Of a stretch of 64,000 nt of DNA, positions 62,032 through 64,000 are shown in pieces. Position numbers and translations under genes: made by a program. Positions within the stretch are counted from its first letter, which is position 1. Every line of letters starts with the position of its first letter. The stretch is from Vandammella animalimorsus (GTDB taxonomy: Bacteria > Pseudomonadota > Gammaproteobacteria > Burkholderiales > Burkholderiaceae_C), in NCBI RefSeq assembly GCF_002285285.1, contig NZ_NSJF01000005.1, forward strand, positions 1 to 64,000, in the 5' to 3' direction. The notes beneath the pieces are model-generated. The model was not told the origin of the DNA. It did not search any database and was given only the letters and a program-made list of their open reading frames with translations.

Positions 62032-63030
62032 ATGGCTCGTCGACTCTCTGCATTGGCTCTGCTTCCCGTCAGCCTGGCTGCCATGGCTTTGACACAACCT
62101 GCTCAGGCGCAGGACTATCCTGGCAGCAAGCCGATTACCATCATCGTTCCGTTCTCCGCAGGCGGCCCCACCGACAAGGTGGCGCGCGATTTCGCCGATG
62201 CACTGCGCAAGCACCTGGGCAATGCCTCGATCGTGATCGACAACGCCGCAGGCGCCGGCAGCACCATTGGCCTGGCCAAGGCCGCACGCGCCAAGCCCGA
62301 TGGACACACCCTGCTGGTGGCGCACATCAGCATGTCCACCGTGCCTTCGCTCTATCGCAAGCTGTCCTTCAACGTCAAGGAAGACTTCGAGTACCTGGGC
62401 ATCATCAATGATGTGCCGATGACGCTGATCAGCCGCCCGACGCTGGAAGCCAACAACTACTCCGAGCTGATGAGCTGGGTCAAGAGCCAGAAGGATGGCG
62501 TCAACCTGGGCAACGCCGGTCTGGGTTCGGCCTCGCACCTGTGCGGCCTGATGTTCCAGGATGCCACCAAGATCCAGATGGTGACCGTGCCCTACGGCGG
62601 CACCGCACCGGCCATTGCCGACCTGTTGGCTGGCCAGATCGACCTGCTGTGCGACCAGACCACCAACACCACGCCGCACGTCTCGGCCAAGAAGGTCAAG
62701 GCCTTTGCCGTGACCACGCCCAAGCGCCTGGAGGCCGAGGCCTACAAGGAGCTGCCGACGCTGGACGAGGCCGGCCTGAAGGACTTCAATGTCACGATCT
62801 GGCACGGTCTGTATGCGCCCAAGGGCACGCCCAAGGAAGTGGTGAGCAAGCTCAACGCCGCCCTGAAGGAAGCGCTCAAGGATCCCGAGTTCATCAAGCG
62901 CCAGAGCGATCTGGGTGCGGTTGTGGCCACAGACGAGCGCACCAATCCCGAGCAGCACAAGGCTTTTGTCGCTTCGGAAATCGAGAAATGGGGCGCTGTG
63001 ATCAAGGCGGCTGGCCAGTACGCAGACTGA
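62032..63030 (+). CDS. Bug family (tripartite tricarboxylate) solute-binding protein
   Basis: This 332-residue periplasmic protein has a signal peptide ending in QPAQA (about residue 26) and the family start DYPGSKPITIIVPFSAGGPTDKVAR. The Bug ligand-binding patterns GAGSTIGLAKAARAKPDGHTLL and MVTVPYGGTAPAIADLLAGQIDL are clear. No TctA/TctB membrane genes are near, so it is an orphan as common in Burkholderiales. AAAGGA precedes the ATG at 62032. A terminator follows at 63053. Confidence 0.92.
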   Translation: MARRLSALALLPVSLAAMALTQPAQAQDYPGSKPITIIVPFSAGGPTDKVARDFADALRKHLGNASIVIDNAAGAGSTIGLAKAARAKPDGHTLLVAHISMSTVPSLYRKLSFNVKEDFEYLGIINDVPMTLISRPTLEANNYSELMSWVKSQKDGVNLGNAGLGSASHLCGLMFQDATKIQMVTVPYGGTAPAIADLLAGQIDLLCDQTTNTTPHVSAKKVKAFAVTTPKRLEAEAYKELPTLDEAGLKDFNVTIWHGLYAPKGTPKEVVSKLNAALKEALKDPEFIKRQSDLGAVVATDERTNPEQHKAFVASEIEKWGAVIKAAGQYAD

Positions 63031-63052
63031 TCTGCTCTCTTGATCCCTCGTC

Positions 63053-63080
63053 AAAAACGGCCCTGCGGGGCCGTTTTTGT
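63053..63080 (+). terminator. Terminator after the Bug protein gene
   Basis: AAAAACGGCCC (63053-63063) and GGGCCGTTTTT (63068-63078) form a perfect 11-base stem with a four-base loop and a T-run. The remaining gap to pilT (to 63324) shows no gene. Confidence 0.87.
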
Positions 63081-63324
63081 TGCACTGTGTGCAGCGCCGC
63101 AGCGTAAACGTTGGCAATTGGCGACAGAGTAAACAACGTGATCAATTGCGCCTGCGCCGCTTGGCGAGGCATTGGATGAGGCCAGGCGGGCCCCCTTTCC
63201 CTAGGCAATGTGCGGCCCGGGCTGGGCGTCAACGCTGTGGATTGTGCTTTGGCAGGCGGTTGTGAGGCGGGGCGCGAATGGTGATAATCGCCTGCAATCG
63301 TATCGACTGATAGGAAATGTAAAC

Positions 63325-64000
63325 GTGGACATCACCCAATTGCTGGCCTTCAGCGTCAAGAACAAGGCATCGGACTTGCACCTCTCGGCGGGCCTGCCGC
63401 CGATGATTCGCGTCAACGGCGACGTGCGACGCATCAACGTCGAGCCGCTGGATCACCGCACGGTGTTCTCGATGGTCTACGACATCATGAGCGATGCCCA
63501 ACGCAAGACTTATGAGGAGTTCCTGGAGGTGGACTTCTCGTTCGAGATCGACGGCTTGGCGCGCTTTCGCGTCAACGCCTTCAACCAGAACCGTGGCGCG
63601 GCCGCGGTGTTCCGAACCATTCCCAGCAAGGTGCTGACACTGGAGCAGCTCAATGCGCCGCGCATCTTTGCCGATTTGGCGCTCAAGCCGCGTGGCCTGA
63701 TTCTGGTGACCGGGCCGACCGGCTCTGGCAAGTCCACCACGCTGGCGGCGATGATCAACCACCTCAACGAGAGCGAGTACGGCCACATCCTGACGGTGGA
63801 GGACCCGATCGAATTCGTGCACGAGAGCAAGAAGTGCCTGATCAACCAACGCGAAGTCGGGCCGATGACGCACTCGTTCACGGCCGCGCTGCGCTCTGCG
63901 CTGCGCGAAGACCCGGACGCGATTCTGGTGGGCGAATTGCGCGACCTGGAGACCATCCGCCTGGCCCTGACGGCGGCCGAGACCGGCCACTTGGTGTTCG
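63325..64000 (+). CDS. pilT: Type IV pilus twitching ATPase PilT, 5' part
   Basis: The first 225 codons of PilT, which retracts type IV pili, open from a GTG at 63325 (AGGAAA upstream) to the window end. Visible are the N-terminal DITQLLAFSVKNKASDLHLSAG, Walker A GPTGSGKSTT (about residues 130-139), the Asp box with VEDPIEF, and the Walker B region DPDAILVGELRD. The frame stays open, with the His box beginning at TGHLVF. The remainder lies outside. pilZ at 53232 belongs to the same machinery. Confidence 0.95.
   Translation, partial: MDITQLLAFSVKNKASDLHLSAGLPPMIRVNGDVRRINVEPLDHRTVFSMVYDIMSDAQRKTYEEFLEVDFSFEIDGLARFRVNAFNQNRGAAAVFRTIPSKVLTLEQLNAPRIFADLALKPRGLILVTGPTGSGKSTTLAAMINHLNESEYGHILTVEDPIEFVHESKKCLINQREVGPMTHSFTAALRSALREDPDAILVGELRDLETIRLALTAAETGHLVF

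Overview
The window looks like chromosome of a betaproteobacterium of the order Burkholderiales, most probably family Comamonadaceae; the genus cannot be fixed from sequence reading alone. The reasons are the high GC content, the gene orders pstSCAB-phoU-phoB, ybeD-lipB-lipA, atpIBEFHAGDC, mltG-tmk-holB-pilZ-tatD-ankyrin and exbB-exbD-lpxK, the 5S rRNA sequence, and an orphan Bug-type solute-binding protein. Almost all genes are intact core or transport genes. I see no prophage, integron, CRISPR array, tRNA or transposase gene. Mobile DNA is limited to short non-coding palindromic elements.

Layout. 1-127: the 3' end of a 5S rRNA gene and its terminator. 209-3486 (+): rimO and an ABC exporter. 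3672-5953 (-): exbB-exbD-lpxK. 6134-10968 (-): a five-gene run of a His-rich DUF2796 protein, an ABC ATPase, an FtsX-like permease, a DUF3299 protein and dacB, resembling a zinc-uptake operon with a peptidoglycan hydrolase at its end. 11213-15864 (+): heme oxygenase, Hsp20, and fadB-fadA behind a TetR-type operator. 16006-16755 (-): an RluA-type pseudouridine synthase. 16957-22462 (+): the phosphate regulon pstSCAB-phoU-phoB, with a Pho box in front and a palindromic repeat between pstB and phoU. 22513-24512 (-): ybeD-lipB-lipA. 24720-32028 (+): the complete F1Fo ATP synthase operon. 32281-37080 (-): proV-proW and two proX genes. 37808-41019 (+): a basic amino-acid ABC importer. 41092-43615 (-): ompR and envZ. 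44231-45250 (-): galE. 45736-47754 (+): groES-groEL under a CIRCE operator. 48009-48950 (+): an EamA permease. 49016-50077 (-): ygfZ. 50233-55375 (+): mltG-tmk-holB-pilZ-tatD-ankyrin protein. 55492-57120 (+): a thioredoxin-MsrA-MsrB fusion. 57199-58256 (+): two paralogous YezG-like small proteins. 58271-59634 (-): a lipoprotein and dut. 60111-63030 (+): a nitroreductase, an LD-carboxypeptidase and a Bug protein. 63325-64000 (+): the start of pilT, cut by the window end.

How the genes work together: phosphate uptake and its regulation (pst-pho), osmoprotection (proVWXX together with ompR/envZ), envelope building (lpxK, dacB, mltG, ldcA), energy (ATP synthase), protein quality control (groESL, hsp20, MsrAB), metal and heme handling (the putative zinc operon, divergent from a heme oxygenase), and type IV pilus function (pilZ, pilT).

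The least explained material is a family of short palindromic repeats. Two 161-bp copies lie at 20831-20991 and 57656-57816, a diverged inverted copy at 59917-60091, and lone ends at other places. Three of those lone ends supply the TGA stop codon of lpxK, the rluA-type gene and pilZ. A second, 269-bp element at 43856-44124 has TA flanks and two nested perfect 14-bp inverted repeats. Other points worth a look are the duplicated immunity-like genes around one repeat copy, a long leader in front of proV, and a TTGGGC hexamer array.
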